From Pseudomonas bubulae (GTDB lineage Bacteria > Pseudomonadota > Gammaproteobacteria > Pseudomonadales > Pseudomonadaceae): a stretch of DNA of 64,000 nt. Every line of letters starts with the position of its first letter. The stretch's first letter is position 1. A model generated the notes under the pieces. It saw only the letters and a list, made by a program, of their open reading frames with translations. It made no database searches and was not told where the DNA came from. Shown in pieces: positions 19,448 to 27,088 of this stretch. A program made the translations under genes and the position numbers. The stretch spans positions 152,270-216,269 of the forward strand of contig NZ_UYJA01000007.1 of NCBI RefSeq assembly GCF_900618535.1, read 5' to 3'.

Positions 19448-21952
19448 ATGACGCAAGTCACGGTGAAACAACTGGCCGATGAGGTCAAAACACCGGTTGA
19501 GCGCCTGTTGCAGCAGATGCGTGAGGCAGGTCTGCCGCACAACGCCGCCGAGCAGAATGTAACCGATAGTGAGAAGCAGGCTCTGCTGACTCACCTTAAA
19601 AGCAGCCACAAGGCTAAAGTGGAAGAACCGCGCAAGATCACTTTGCAGCGTAAAACCACCAGTACCCTGCGTGTAGCTGGCAGCAAAAGCATCAGCGTTG
19701 AAGTACGCAAGAAGAAAGTCTTCGTACAGCAAAGCCCGGAAGAAATCGAAGCCGAGCGCAAACGTGAGATGGATGAACGTCGTGCAGTAGAAAATGCCGC
19801 ACGTCAAAAGGCTGAAGAAGAGTCCAAGCGTCGCGCCGAAGAAGAAGCGCGCCGCCAGCCTGCATCTGCTCCTGTTGCAGCACCGGCTCCGGCCGCTGCA
19901 GCGCCTGCACCTGTGCAAGCCGCAGCGCCAGCACCGGCTCCAGCCGCTGATGCACGCAAGCGTGACGAACAGCGTCGCCCGGACAAACCACGCGCAGACG
20001 ATAACAATCGTCGCGGCAGTGGTGACGGCGATCGCAAAAACGCTCCGCATCGTGCCTCGGTTAAAGAAAAAGCACCGACTCCACGTGTTGCTCCGCGCAC
20101 TTCCGACGAAGAAAGCGACAGCTTCCGTCGCGGTGGTCGTGGCAAGGGCAAGCTGAAGAAGCGCAACGCTCACGGCTTCCAGAGCCCAACCGGCCCTGTA
20201 GTTCGTGACGTGCAGATTGGCGAGACCATCACTGTCGGCGATTTGGCCGCACAGATGTCGGTCAAGGCTGCCGAAGTCATCAAGTTCATGTTCAAGCTGG
20301 GTACTCCAGCAACCATCAACCAGGTACTGGATCAGGAAACTGCCCAACTGGTTGCTGAAGAACTGGGCCACAAAGTGACTCTGGTCAGCGACAACGCCCT
20401 GGAAGATTCCCTGGCCGAGTCCCTGAAGTTCGAAGGCGAGTCGTTCTCCCGTGCACCGGTTGTGACCGTAATGGGCCACGTTGACCACGGTAAAACGTCC
20501 CTGCTCGACTACATCCGTCGTGCCAAGGTAGCGGCTGGCGAAGCCGGTGGTATTACCCAGCACATCGGTGCGTACCACGTTGAAACCGAACGCGGCATGG
20601 TCACGTTCCTCGATACCCCGGGTCACGCTGCGTTTACCGCAATGCGTGCTCGTGGTGCCAAGGCGACTGACATCGTGATTCTGGTTGTGGCTGCAGACGA
20701 CGGCGTAATGCCGCAGACCATCGAAGCCGTTCAGCATGCGAAAGCCGCTGGCGTGCCTCTGGTTGTTGCAGTGAACAAGATCGACAAGCCAGGTGCTGAC
20801 CTCGATCGCATTCGTAGCGAACTGTCCGTTCACGGCGTGACGTCGGAAGAGTGGGGTGGTGACACTCCGTTTGTTTCGGTCTCGGCGAAAATGGGTACCG
20901 GCGTTGACGAATTGCTCGAAGCCGTACTGCTGCAAGCTGAAGTTCTGGAACTCAAGGCAACTCCATCGGCTCCTGGCCGTGGCGTAGTGGTTGAGTCCCG
21001 TCTGGACAAAGGCCGCGGTCCTGTTGCTACCGTTCTGGTTCAAGACGGTACCCTGCGCCAAGGCGACATGGTACTGGTCGGTTCCAACTACGGCCGCATC
21101 CGCGCCATGCTCGACGAGAACGGCAAGCCTATCAAGGAAGCCGGTCCATCCATCCCTGTCGAGATTCTCGGCCTGGACGGTACGCCAGATGCTGGCGACG
21201 AGATGAGCGTAATGACCGACGAGAAGAAGGCACGTGAAGTTGCCCTGTTCCGTCAAGGCAAGTTCCGCGAAGTGAAACTGGCGCGTGCTCACGCAGGCAA
21301 GCTGGAAAACATCTTCGAGAACATGGGCCAGGAAGAGAAGAAGACGCTTAACATCGTCCTCAAATCTGACGTCCGTGGTTCGTTGGAAGCTCTGCAGGGC
21401 GCTCTGAGCGGCCTGGGTAACGACGAAGTGCAAGTGCGCGTAGTGGGCGGCGGTGTCGGTGGTATCACCGAGAGCGACGCTAACCTGGCACTGGCCTCCA
21501 ACGCTGTACTGTTTGGCTTCAACGTGCGTGCCGATGCCGGCGCTCGCAAGATTGTCGAGCAGGAAGGCCTGGACATGCGTTACTACAACGTCATCTACGA
21601 CATCATCGAAGACGTCAAGAAAGCCCTTACCGGCATGCTTGGCAGCGACGTTCGGGAGAACATCCTGGGTATTGCTGAAGTCCGTGACGTGTTCCGTTCG
21701 CCTAAGTTCGGCGCGGTTGCAGGTTGCATGGTGCTGGAAGGTGTTGTTCACCGTAACCGTCCAATCCGCGTACTGCGTGAAGACATCGTTATCTACGAAG
21801 GCGAGCTGGAATCCCTGCGTCGCTTCAAAGATGACATGTCCGAAGTGCGTGCAGGCATGGAATGCGGTATCGGCGTCAAGAGCTACAACGACGTTAAAGT
21901 CGGTGACAAGATCGAAGTGTTCGAGAAGGTCCAGGTTGCTCGCAGCCTCTAA
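19448..21952 (+). CDS. infB: Translation initiation factor IF-2
   Basis: GTPase that brings initiator tRNA to the 30S subunit and promotes subunit joining. The 834-residue product has an N-terminal IF2-N domain (VTVKQLADEVKTPVERLLQQM), a charged and Ala/Pro-rich linker (about residues 100-235) and a second IF2-N motif. The G domain has GHVDHGKT at 343-350, DTPGH at 389-393 and NKID at 443-446, and the C-terminal fMet-tRNA-binding domain completes the protein. ATG at 19448 follows GAGGAGAGA. In-frame internal starts might yield shorter IF2 forms as in E. coli, but I cannot tell from the sequence. Confidence 0.97.
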   Translation: MTQVTVKQLADEVKTPVERLLQQMREAGLPHNAAEQNVTDSEKQALLTHLKSSHKAKVEEPRKITLQRKTTSTLRVAGSKSISVEVRKKKVFVQQSPEEIEAERKREMDERRAVENAARQKAEEESKRRAEEEARRQPASAPVAAPAPAAAAPAPVQAAAPAPAPAADARKRDEQRRPDKPRADDNNRRGSGDGDRKNAPHRASVKEKAPTPRVAPRTSDEESDSFRRGGRGKGKLKKRNAHGFQSPTGPVVRDVQIGETITVGDLAAQMSVKAAEVIKFMFKLGTPATINQVLDQETAQLVAEELGHKVTLVSDNALEDSLAESLKFEGESFSRAPVVTVMGHVDHGKTSLLDYIRRAKVAAGEAGGITQHIGAYHVETERGMVTFLDTPGHAAFTAMRARGAKATDIVILVVAADDGVMPQTIEAVQHAKAAGVPLVVAVNKIDKPGADLDRIRSELSVHGVTSEEWGGDTPFVSVSAKMGTGVDELLEAVLLQAEVLELKATPSAPGRGVVVESRLDKGRGPVATVLVQDGTLRQGDMVLVGSNYGRIRAMLDENGKPIKEAGPSIPVEILGLDGTPDAGDEMSVMTDEKKAREVALFRQGKFREVKLARAHAGKLENIFENMGQEEKKTLNIVLKSDVRGSLEALQGALSGLGNDEVQVRVVGGGVGGITESDANLALASNAVLFGFNVRADAGARKIVEQEGLDMRYYNVIYDIIEDVKKALTGMLGSDVRENILGIAEVRDVFRSPKFGAVAGCMVLEGVVHRNRPIRVLREDIVIYEGELESLRRFKDDMSEVRAGMECGIGVKSYNDVKVGDKIEVFEKVQVARSL

Positions 21953-22023
21953 CTCGCGAGCCTCAAGAGCGAGGACGAGCCCGCGCATGCAAATGCGCAG
22001 CGCTCGGCCTGGACTCTAAACGC

Positions 22024-22060
22024 AACGCCCGGTCCGGCTTCTGTCGTGCCGGGCGTTTGC
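22024..22060 (+). terminator. Terminator-like hairpin between infB and rbfA
   Basis: AACGCCCGG (22024-22032) and CCGGGCGTT (22049-22057) form a perfect 9-bp stem followed by TTGCC. The T-tract is short, so it is more likely a processing site or partial terminator than a full stop inside this operon. Confidence 0.55.
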
Positions 22061-22110
22061 CGCTTTCAGACCGCATGGGTTTCCCATGGGTGAGTAACAG
22101 GTAACAAGAC

Positions 22111-22512
22111 ATGGCAAAAGAATATAGCCGTACCCAACGTATTGGCGATCAGATGCAGCGCGAGCTGGCACAGCTGATCCGTCGTGAAGTCAAAGACCCG
22201 CGCGTGGGCCTGGTCACCATTACTGCTGTTGAAGTCAGCCGTGACGTCGGTCACGCCAAGATCTTCATCACCGTGATGGGTCAGGACAGCGCTGAAGATA
22301 TCGCCCAGAGCATCAAGGTGCTGAACTCGGCAGCGGGTTTCCTGCGCATGCAACTGGCGCGTGAAATGAAGCTGCGCAGCGTTCCGCAGTTGCACTTCCA
22401 CTACGATGAAAGCGTCGTGCGTGGTGCTCATCTGTCCGCCTTGATCGAGCGTGCAGTGGCTGAAGACAATCAGCACCCTGAAACCACTGCTCCCGAAGAC
22501 ACCAAGGAGTAA
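22111..22512 (+). CDS. rbfA: 30S ribosome-binding factor RbfA
   Basis: Late 30S assembly factor, important for growth in the cold. The 133-residue product fits the KH-like family: RIGDQMQRELAQLIRREVKDPRVG, VSRDVGHAKIFITVMG, and the C-terminal VPQLHFHYDES. ATG at 22111 after GTAACAGGTAAC. It follows infB by 158 bases that contain a hairpin. truB begins four bases after its stop. Confidence 0.96.
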   Translation: MAKEYSRTQRIGDQMQRELAQLIRREVKDPRVGLVTITAVEVSRDVGHAKIFITVMGQDSAEDIAQSIKVLNSAAGFLRMQLAREMKLRSVPQLHFHYDESVVRGAHLSALIERAVAEDNQHPETTAPEDTKE

Positions 22513-22515
22513 CCG

Positions 22516-23433
22516 GTGGCTCAGGTCAAGCGTATCCGTCGTAACGTCAGCGGCATCATCCTGCTGGACAAGCCACTTGGGTTTACTTCCAATGCGGCCC
22601 TGCAGAAAGTTCGCTGGCTGCTCAATGCCGAGAAGGCAGGGCACACCGGTAGCCTCGATCCATTGGCCAGCGGTGTATTGCCGCTGTGCTTTGGCGAAGC
22701 CACCAAGTTTTCGCAATACCTGCTCGATTCCGACAAGGGTTATGAAACCCTGATGCAATTGGGCAAGACCACGACCACGGCAGACGCTGAAGGCGAGGTT
22801 TTGCAGACTCGCCCGGTGACCGTTGGTCGCGCCGATATTGAAGCTGTTTTACCCAATTTTCGTGGGCAAATCAGCCAGATACCGCCGATGTACTCTGCGC
22901 TCAAACGTGACGGACAGCCGCTTTACAAGCTGGCCCGTGCAGGCGAAGTGGTGGAGCGTGAACCGCGTTCTGTTACTATTACCCGCCTCGAATTACTGGC
23001 CAGCGAAGGCGACACTGCGCGCCTGGCCGTCGACTGCACCAAAGGCACCTATATCCGTACCCTTGTGGAAGATATCGGTGAGCAATTGGGGTGCGGGGCA
23101 TACGTTGCAGAACTGCGTCGTACCCACGCCGGACCTTTCAGCCTGGCCCAGACGGTTACCCTGGAAGAGCTGGAGGCGGTGCATGCCGAAGGCGGCAATG
23201 AAGCGGTTGATCGCTTCCTGATGCCATCGGACAGCGGTTTGCTCGACTGGCCATTGCTGCACTTCTCGGAAGCCAGCTCGTTTTATTGGCTCAATGGCCA
23301 ACCGGTGCGTGCTCCGGATGCTCCGAAGTTCGGTATGGTGCGGGTACAGGATCACAACGGTCGCTTTATCGGTATCGGTGAAGTGAGCGAAGACGGGCGT
23401 ATTGCGCCGCGTCGACTGATTCGGTCGGAATGA
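22516..23433 (+). CDS. truB: tRNA pseudouridine-55 synthase
   Basis: Converts U55 of the tRNA T loop to pseudouridine. The 305-residue product has the TruB N-terminal motif GIILLDKPLGFTSN and the catalytic Asp48 in GHTGSLDPLASGVLPL. YKLAR and the tRNA-binding CTKGTYIRTLVEDIG are present, as is the small C-terminal PUA-like domain. The GTG start at 22516 has AAGGAG overlapping the end of rbfA, so the two genes are closely coupled. Confidence 0.97.
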   Translation: MAQVKRIRRNVSGIILLDKPLGFTSNAALQKVRWLLNAEKAGHTGSLDPLASGVLPLCFGEATKFSQYLLDSDKGYETLMQLGKTTTTADAEGEVLQTRPVTVGRADIEAVLPNFRGQISQIPPMYSALKRDGQPLYKLARAGEVVEREPRSVTITRLELLASEGDTARLAVDCTKGTYIRTLVEDIGEQLGCGAYVAELRRTHAGPFSLAQTVTLEELEAVHAEGGNEAVDRFLMPSDSGLLDWPLLHFSEASSFYWLNGQPVRAPDAPKFGMVRVQDHNGRFIGIGEVSEDGRIAPRRLIRSE

Positions 23434-23525
23434 CCGGAACCAGGCTGCATCGGGTGTAGTATTACCGGCGCAGACTGGAATGAGGGTGGCTGTTATTAGG
23501 CACGGTCACATCTCACATTTAAATA

Positions 23526-23571
23526 CGAGGATTTGTCCTCGGCCTATTGGATCTGTCTTGTTCGCAAGCAG
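23526..23571 (+). promoter_or_regulatory. Structured rpsO leader (possible S15 autoregulatory site)
   Basis: Two hairpins precede rpsO: CGAGGA/TCCTCG (23526-23541, loop TTTG) and a CTG-CTTG/CAAG-CAG stem with a TTCG loop (about 23553-23571). They end about 20 bases before the start codon and near its AAAGGAAAG ribosome site. S15 represses its own mRNA through leader structures in several bacteria. Whether these hairpins do so here is inference. Confidence 0.45.
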
Positions 23572-23594
23572 GCCCTAATTGAAAGGAAAGCCAA

Positions 23595-23864
23595 ATGGCA
23601 CTTACAGTTGAACACAAAGCAGAAATCGTAAAAGACTACCAGCAAGCTCCAGGTGATACAGGTTCTCCAGAAGTGCAGGTTGCACTGCTGACCTTTAACA
23701 TCAACACGCTGCAAGGTCACTTCAAAGCTAACAGCAAAGATCACCACTCCCGTCGTGGTCTGATCCGCATGGTAAACCAGCGTCGCAAGCTGCTGGACTA
23801 CCTGAAAGGCAAGAACGTTGAGCGTTACAAAGCGCTGATCGCTCGCCTGGGTCTGCGTCGCTAA
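23595..23864 (+). CDS. rpsO: 30S ribosomal protein S15
   Basis: Primary 16S rRNA-binding protein of the platform. The 89-residue product is family-length and shows the signature region INTLQGHFKANSKDHHSRRG. ATG at 23595 has GAAAGGAAAG upstream. It is followed by a short hairpin and then pnp, the same gene pair as in E. coli, where rpsO and pnp are cotranscribed and cut by RNases. Confidence 0.97.
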   Translation: MALTVEHKAEIVKDYQQAPGDTGSPEVQVALLTFNINTLQGHFKANSKDHHSRRGLIRMVNQRRKLLDYLKGKNVERYKALIARLGLRR

Positions 23865-23901
23865 TAGCGATGTTGCTAGAGGCTGGTTGTCTGTCGTGTG
23901 T

Positions 23902-23920
23902 CTGCGGGTTTCCCGCAGTC
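23902..23920 (+). terminator. Hairpin after rpsO
   Basis: CTGCGGG (23902-23908), loop TTT, CCCGCAG (23912-23918), then TCTC. The stem is strong but the T-tract poor, which fits partial termination with read-through to pnp. Confidence 0.55.
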
Positions 23921-23966
23921 TCATGGCAGGCTTCCAGCCTCAAGTTTTATCTGGACTACCCGGATT

Positions 23967-24002
23967 CTTACGAAAGCTTGCCTATAGGGCTGTTTTCGTA
24001 AG
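23967..24002 (+). promoter_or_regulatory. Long hairpin in the pnp leader
   Basis: CTTACGAAA (23967-23975) pairs with TTTCGTAAG (23994-24002), with further partial pairing inside. In E. coli an RNase III-cut hairpin in the pnp leader lets PNPase repress its own mRNA. The position here, about 90 bases before the start codon, suggests the same role (inference). Confidence 0.5.
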
Positions 24003-24088
24003 CATCTTGAGTCGGGCCAACACCCGATGTTGCATATGACTTTCGCAAGAAACCCGTTCCCCAAGAGCCACAAAGAAGGTAGGACACC

Positions 24089-26194
24089 GTGAACCCGGTT
24101 ATCAAAAAATTTCAGTTCGGTCAGTCGACCGTTACTCTCGAGACTGGCCGTATCGCCCGTCAGGCTTCCGGCGCAGTATTGGTCACCGTTGACGACGACG
24201 TCAGCGTGTTGGTGACTGTGGTCGGTTCCAAGCAAGCGGATCCAGGCAAGGGTTTCTTCCCTCTGTCGGTTCACTACCAGGAAAAAACCTACGCCGCGGG
24301 TAAAATCCCAGGCGGTTTCTTCAAGCGTGAAGGTCGCCCTTCCGAGAAAGAAACCCTGACGTCGCGTCTGATCGACCGTCCGATCCGTCCGCTGTTCCCA
24401 GAAGGTTTCATGAACGAAGTGCAGGTTGTCTGCACCGTTCTGTCCACCAGCAAGAAAACCGATCCGGACGTCGCTGCGATGATCGGTACTTCGGCTGCCC
24501 TGGCCATTTCCGGCATCCCTTTTGATGGTCCGATCGGCGCTGCCCGCGTTGCTTACCACGAAAGCACCGGTTACCTGCTGAACCCGACTTACGAGCAACT
24601 GGCCGCTTCGAGCCTGGACATGGTTGTTGCCGGTACTTCGGAAGCCGTATTGATGGTTGAATCGGAAGCCAAAGAGCTGACCGAAGACCAGATGCTGGGC
24701 GCCGTATTGTTCGCCCACGACGAATTCCAGGTGGTTATCCAGGCTGTCAAAGAGCTGGCTGCCGAAGCTGCCAAGCCAACTTGGGACTGGGCTGCTGCCC
24801 CGGAAGCGACCGCACTGCTGGGCGCTATTCGTGCCGAGTTCGGCGAGGCGATCTCCCAGGCTTACACCATCACCGTCAAGGCAGACCGTTACGCGCGTCT
24901 GGGCGAGTTGAAGGATCAGGTTGTTGCCAAGCTGTCCGGTGAAGAAGGCCAGCCTTCTGCCAGCGAAGTTAAAGCTGCATTCGGCGAAATCGAATACCGC
25001 ACCGTTCGCGAAAACATCGTTAACGGCAAGCCGCGTATCGATGGTCGTGACACCAAGACTGTTCGCCCTCTGAACATCGAAGTTGGCGTTCTGCCGAAGA
25101 CCCACGGTTCGGCCCTGTTCACCCGTGGTGAAACTCAGGCGCTGGTTGTTGCAACTCTGGGTACTGCCCGTGACGCGCAACTGCTGGACACCCTGGAAGG
25201 CGAGAAAAAAGACCCGTTCATGCTGCACTACAACTTCCCTCCGTTCTCGGTAGGTGAGTGTGGTCGCATGGGTGGTGCTGGTCGTCGCGAAATCGGTCAC
25301 GGCCGTCTGGCCCGTCGTTCGGTTCAAGCCATGCTGCCTGCTGCCGACGTGTTCCCGTACACCATCCGTGTTGTATCGGAAATCACCGAATCCAACGGTT
25401 CCAGCTCGATGGCATCGGTTTGCGGTGCTTCCCTGGCACTGATGGATGCCGGTGTGCCGATGAAGGCGCCGGTTGCCGGTATCGCCATGGGTCTGGTTAA
25501 AGAAGGCGAGAAGTTCGCTGTTCTGACCGACATCCTGGGTGACGAAGACCACCTGGGCGACATGGACTTCAAGGTAGCCGGTACCGCCAAAGGTGTTACC
25601 GCGCTGCAGATGGACATCAAGATCAAGGGCATCACCGAAGAAATCATGGAGATCGCTCTGGGCCAGGCCCTGGACGCTCGCCTGAACATCTTGGGCCAGA
25701 TGAACCAGATCATTGCCGTATCGCGCAACGAACTGTCGGCCAACGCTCCGACCATGATCGCGATGAAAATCGACACCGACAAAATCCGTGACGTTATCGG
25801 TAAAGGCGGCGCGACGATCCGTGCAATCTGTGAAGAAACCAAGGCTTCGATCGATATCGAAGACGACGGTTCGATCAAGATCTTCGGCGAGTCCAAGGAA
25901 GCAGCAGAAGCCGCGCGTCAGCGCGTTCTGGGCATCACCGCTGAAGCCGAGATCGGCAAGATCTACGTGGGCAAGGTTGAGCGTATCGTCGACTTCGGCG
26001 CATTCGTAAACATCCTGCCGGGCAAAGACGGCCTGGTTCACATCTCCATGCTGAGCGATGCTCGCGTTGAGAAAGTGACTGACATTCTGAAAGAAGGTCA
26101 GGAAGTGGAAGTACTGGTACTGGACGTGGACAACCGCGGCCGTATCAAGCTGTCCATCAAGGACGTCGCTGCTGCCAAGGCTTCGGAAGCTTAA
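24089..26194 (+). CDS. pnp: Polyribonucleotide nucleotidyltransferase (PNPase)
   Basis: Phosphorolytic 3'-5' exoribonuclease, core of the RNA degradosome. The 701-residue product has two RNase PH domains (FFKREGRPSEKETLTSRLIDRPIRPLFP in the first, FPPFSVGECGRMGGAGRREIGHG in the second). It also has a KH domain with the GKGGATIR loop (about residues 571-578) and a C-terminal S1 domain (GKIYVGKVERIVDFGAFV). The start at 24089 is a GTG after AGGTAGGAC. Complete, with a strong terminator 20 bases downstream. Confidence 0.97.
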   Translation: MNPVIKKFQFGQSTVTLETGRIARQASGAVLVTVDDDVSVLVTVVGSKQADPGKGFFPLSVHYQEKTYAAGKIPGGFFKREGRPSEKETLTSRLIDRPIRPLFPEGFMNEVQVVCTVLSTSKKTDPDVAAMIGTSAALAISGIPFDGPIGAARVAYHESTGYLLNPTYEQLAASSLDMVVAGTSEAVLMVESEAKELTEDQMLGAVLFAHDEFQVVIQAVKELAAEAAKPTWDWAAAPEATALLGAIRAEFGEAISQAYTITVKADRYARLGELKDQVVAKLSGEEGQPSASEVKAAFGEIEYRTVRENIVNGKPRIDGRDTKTVRPLNIEVGVLPKTHGSALFTRGETQALVVATLGTARDAQLLDTLEGEKKDPFMLHYNFPPFSVGECGRMGGAGRREIGHGRLARRSVQAMLPAADVFPYTIRVVSEITESNGSSSMASVCGASLALMDAGVPMKAPVAGIAMGLVKEGEKFAVLTDILGDEDHLGDMDFKVAGTAKGVTALQMDIKIKGITEEIMEIALGQALDARLNILGQMNQIIAVSRNELSANAPTMIAMKIDTDKIRDVIGKGGATIRAICEETKASIDIEDDGSIKIFGESKEAAEAARQRVLGITAEAEIGKIYVGKVERIVDFGAFVNILPGKDGLVHISMLSDARVEKVTDILKEGQEVEVLVLDVDNRGRIKLSIKDVAAAKASEA

Positions 26195-26215
26195 TCGCTC
26201 TCGACACCTGCTTTG

Positions 26216-26243
26216 AAAAAGGACCCTTCGGGGTCCTTTTTTT
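26216..26243 (+). terminator. Intrinsic terminator of rpsO-pnp
   Basis: AAAAAGGACCC (26216-26226), TTCG tetraloop, GGGTCCTTTTTTT (26231-26243). A textbook terminator. Confidence 0.95.
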
Positions 26244-26300
26244 ATGCCTGGAGCAAAGTCAGCACCTTAGGGCCATAGGCCACGAGTCGAAAGCCGCAAC

Positions 26301-26418
26301 TTGCATGCAGAATTAACCGGCGCCATGCATTTTGCACGACGGGGCAATTTTGGCTATTTTGTAAGCTCTTGATTTATATAGGTTTATTTCTTTTTAAAAG
26401 TTGGCACGCGGCCTGCAA
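26301..26418 (+). promoter_or_regulatory. Sigma-54 promoter with IHF-like site and upstream repeats for the BON gene
   Basis: The string TTGGCACGCGGCCTGCA (26401-26417) has GG at 26403-26404 and GC at 26415-26416, exactly ten bases apart, as sigma-54 (-24/-12) promoters require. Upstream, TAAGCTCTTGATT (26362-26374) matches the complement of the IHF consensus WATCAANNNNTTR. Further up, the repeated elements TTGCATGCA (26301-26309) and CATGCATTTTGCA (26324-26336) lie 90-130 bases before the predicted start (about 26428), where an enhancer-binding activator would sit. The activator is not identifiable. No TGTTAC-N14-GTAACA CbrB-type site is present. Confidence 0.8.
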
Positions 26419-26481
26419 TAGTACTGATAACCCTGCTGCTGCAAGACGGCGCAGATTCTAAAGAAGACAGGAGTTACTCGT

Positions 26482-26835
26482 ATGAAGAAGTTCGCTATCG
26501 CTGCCGCAACTGCCACCGCTCTGACCCTGACTATGGCCAATGCTGCATTTGCTGCCCAGGCGACCACCCAGGCACCCATGGTGGTGGCTGCAGGCGAAGT
26601 AACCAAAGCCAAGGAAGCTACTTCTGATACCTGGATCACTACCAAAGTAAAAGCTGACCTGGTCACTGAAAAAGGCATTCCGGGCACGGACATCAAGGTA
26701 GAAACCAACAAAGGCGTTGTTTCCCTTTCCTCGATGGTACCGGTGACTGAAGCGCAAAAAGAGATTGCTGTTGCGATCACCAAAAAGATCAAAGGCGTTA
26801 AAGCTGTATCGGCTGATGGCCTGAAAGCGGAATAA
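26482..26835 (+). CDS. Periplasmic BON-domain protein (OsmY-like)
   Basis: Small exported protein of 117 residues. It has a cleavable-looking signal peptide (basic MKKF, a hydrophobic Ala-rich core, AFA-AQ cut near residue 25) and one BON domain (about residues 48-115: DTWITTKVKADLVTEKGI...VSLSSMVPVTEAQKEIAVAI). BON domains are thought to bind phospholipid or envelope surfaces, and OsmY is a stress protein. The biochemical role here is unknown. The ATG follows ACAGGAGTT. The gene stands alone between the pnp terminator and its own terminator, under a sigma-54 promoter, so it is a one-gene regulon member controlled separately from its neighbours. Confidence 0.88.
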   Translation: MKKFAIAAATATALTLTMANAAFAAQATTQAPMVVAAGEVTKAKEATSDTWITTKVKADLVTEKGIPGTDIKVETNKGVVSLSSMVPVTEAQKEIAVAITKKIKGVKAVSADGLKAE

Positions 26836-26948
26836 AGCACCCTTTCTCGTAGAACCGGGGGAACAAGGTTCTGGCAGGTGATTGAAGCAGTACGCCTGCA
26901 GGCATTGTTAAAAAGGTTCATGCGACGGCCACACGGATGTGGTCATTA

Positions 26949-26980
26949 CAGCCCCCGGCGCTTGCGTCGGGGGCTGTTCT
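26949..26980 (+). terminator. Terminator after the BON gene
   Basis: CAGCCCCCGGCG (26949-26960), loop CTTG, CGTCGGGGGCTG (26965-26976), then TTCTATTTT. A strong 12-bp stem with one G-T pair, 113 bases after the stop codon. Confidence 0.82.
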
Positions 26981-27011
26981 ATTTTGGGATTGGGTCTATT
27001 TGGGATTGGGG
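26980..27011. repeat. Short tandem repeat
   Basis: Two near-identical copies of TATTTTGGGATTGGG (26980-26994 and, lacking one T, about 26998-27011) lie head to tail just before a REP-like palindrome. No function is apparent. Confidence 0.6.
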
Positions 27012-27025
27012 CTACGAAAATCCGC

Positions 27026-27069
27026 GTAGCAGCTGCCGAACGCAGCCTCGTGCCTTCGGCAGCTGCTAC
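27026..27069. repeat. REP-like palindrome (GTAGCAGCTGCCGAA family)
   Basis: A perfect 15-bp inverted repeat: GTAGCAGCTGCCGAA (27026-27040) and TTCGGCAGCTGCTAC (27055-27069). This arm is familiar from intergenic repeats of fluorescent pseudomonads (memory). It lies between the convergent BON and DUF748 genes. Confidence 0.8.
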
Positions 27070-27088
27070 AAATCAGCGACGTTGTGCA

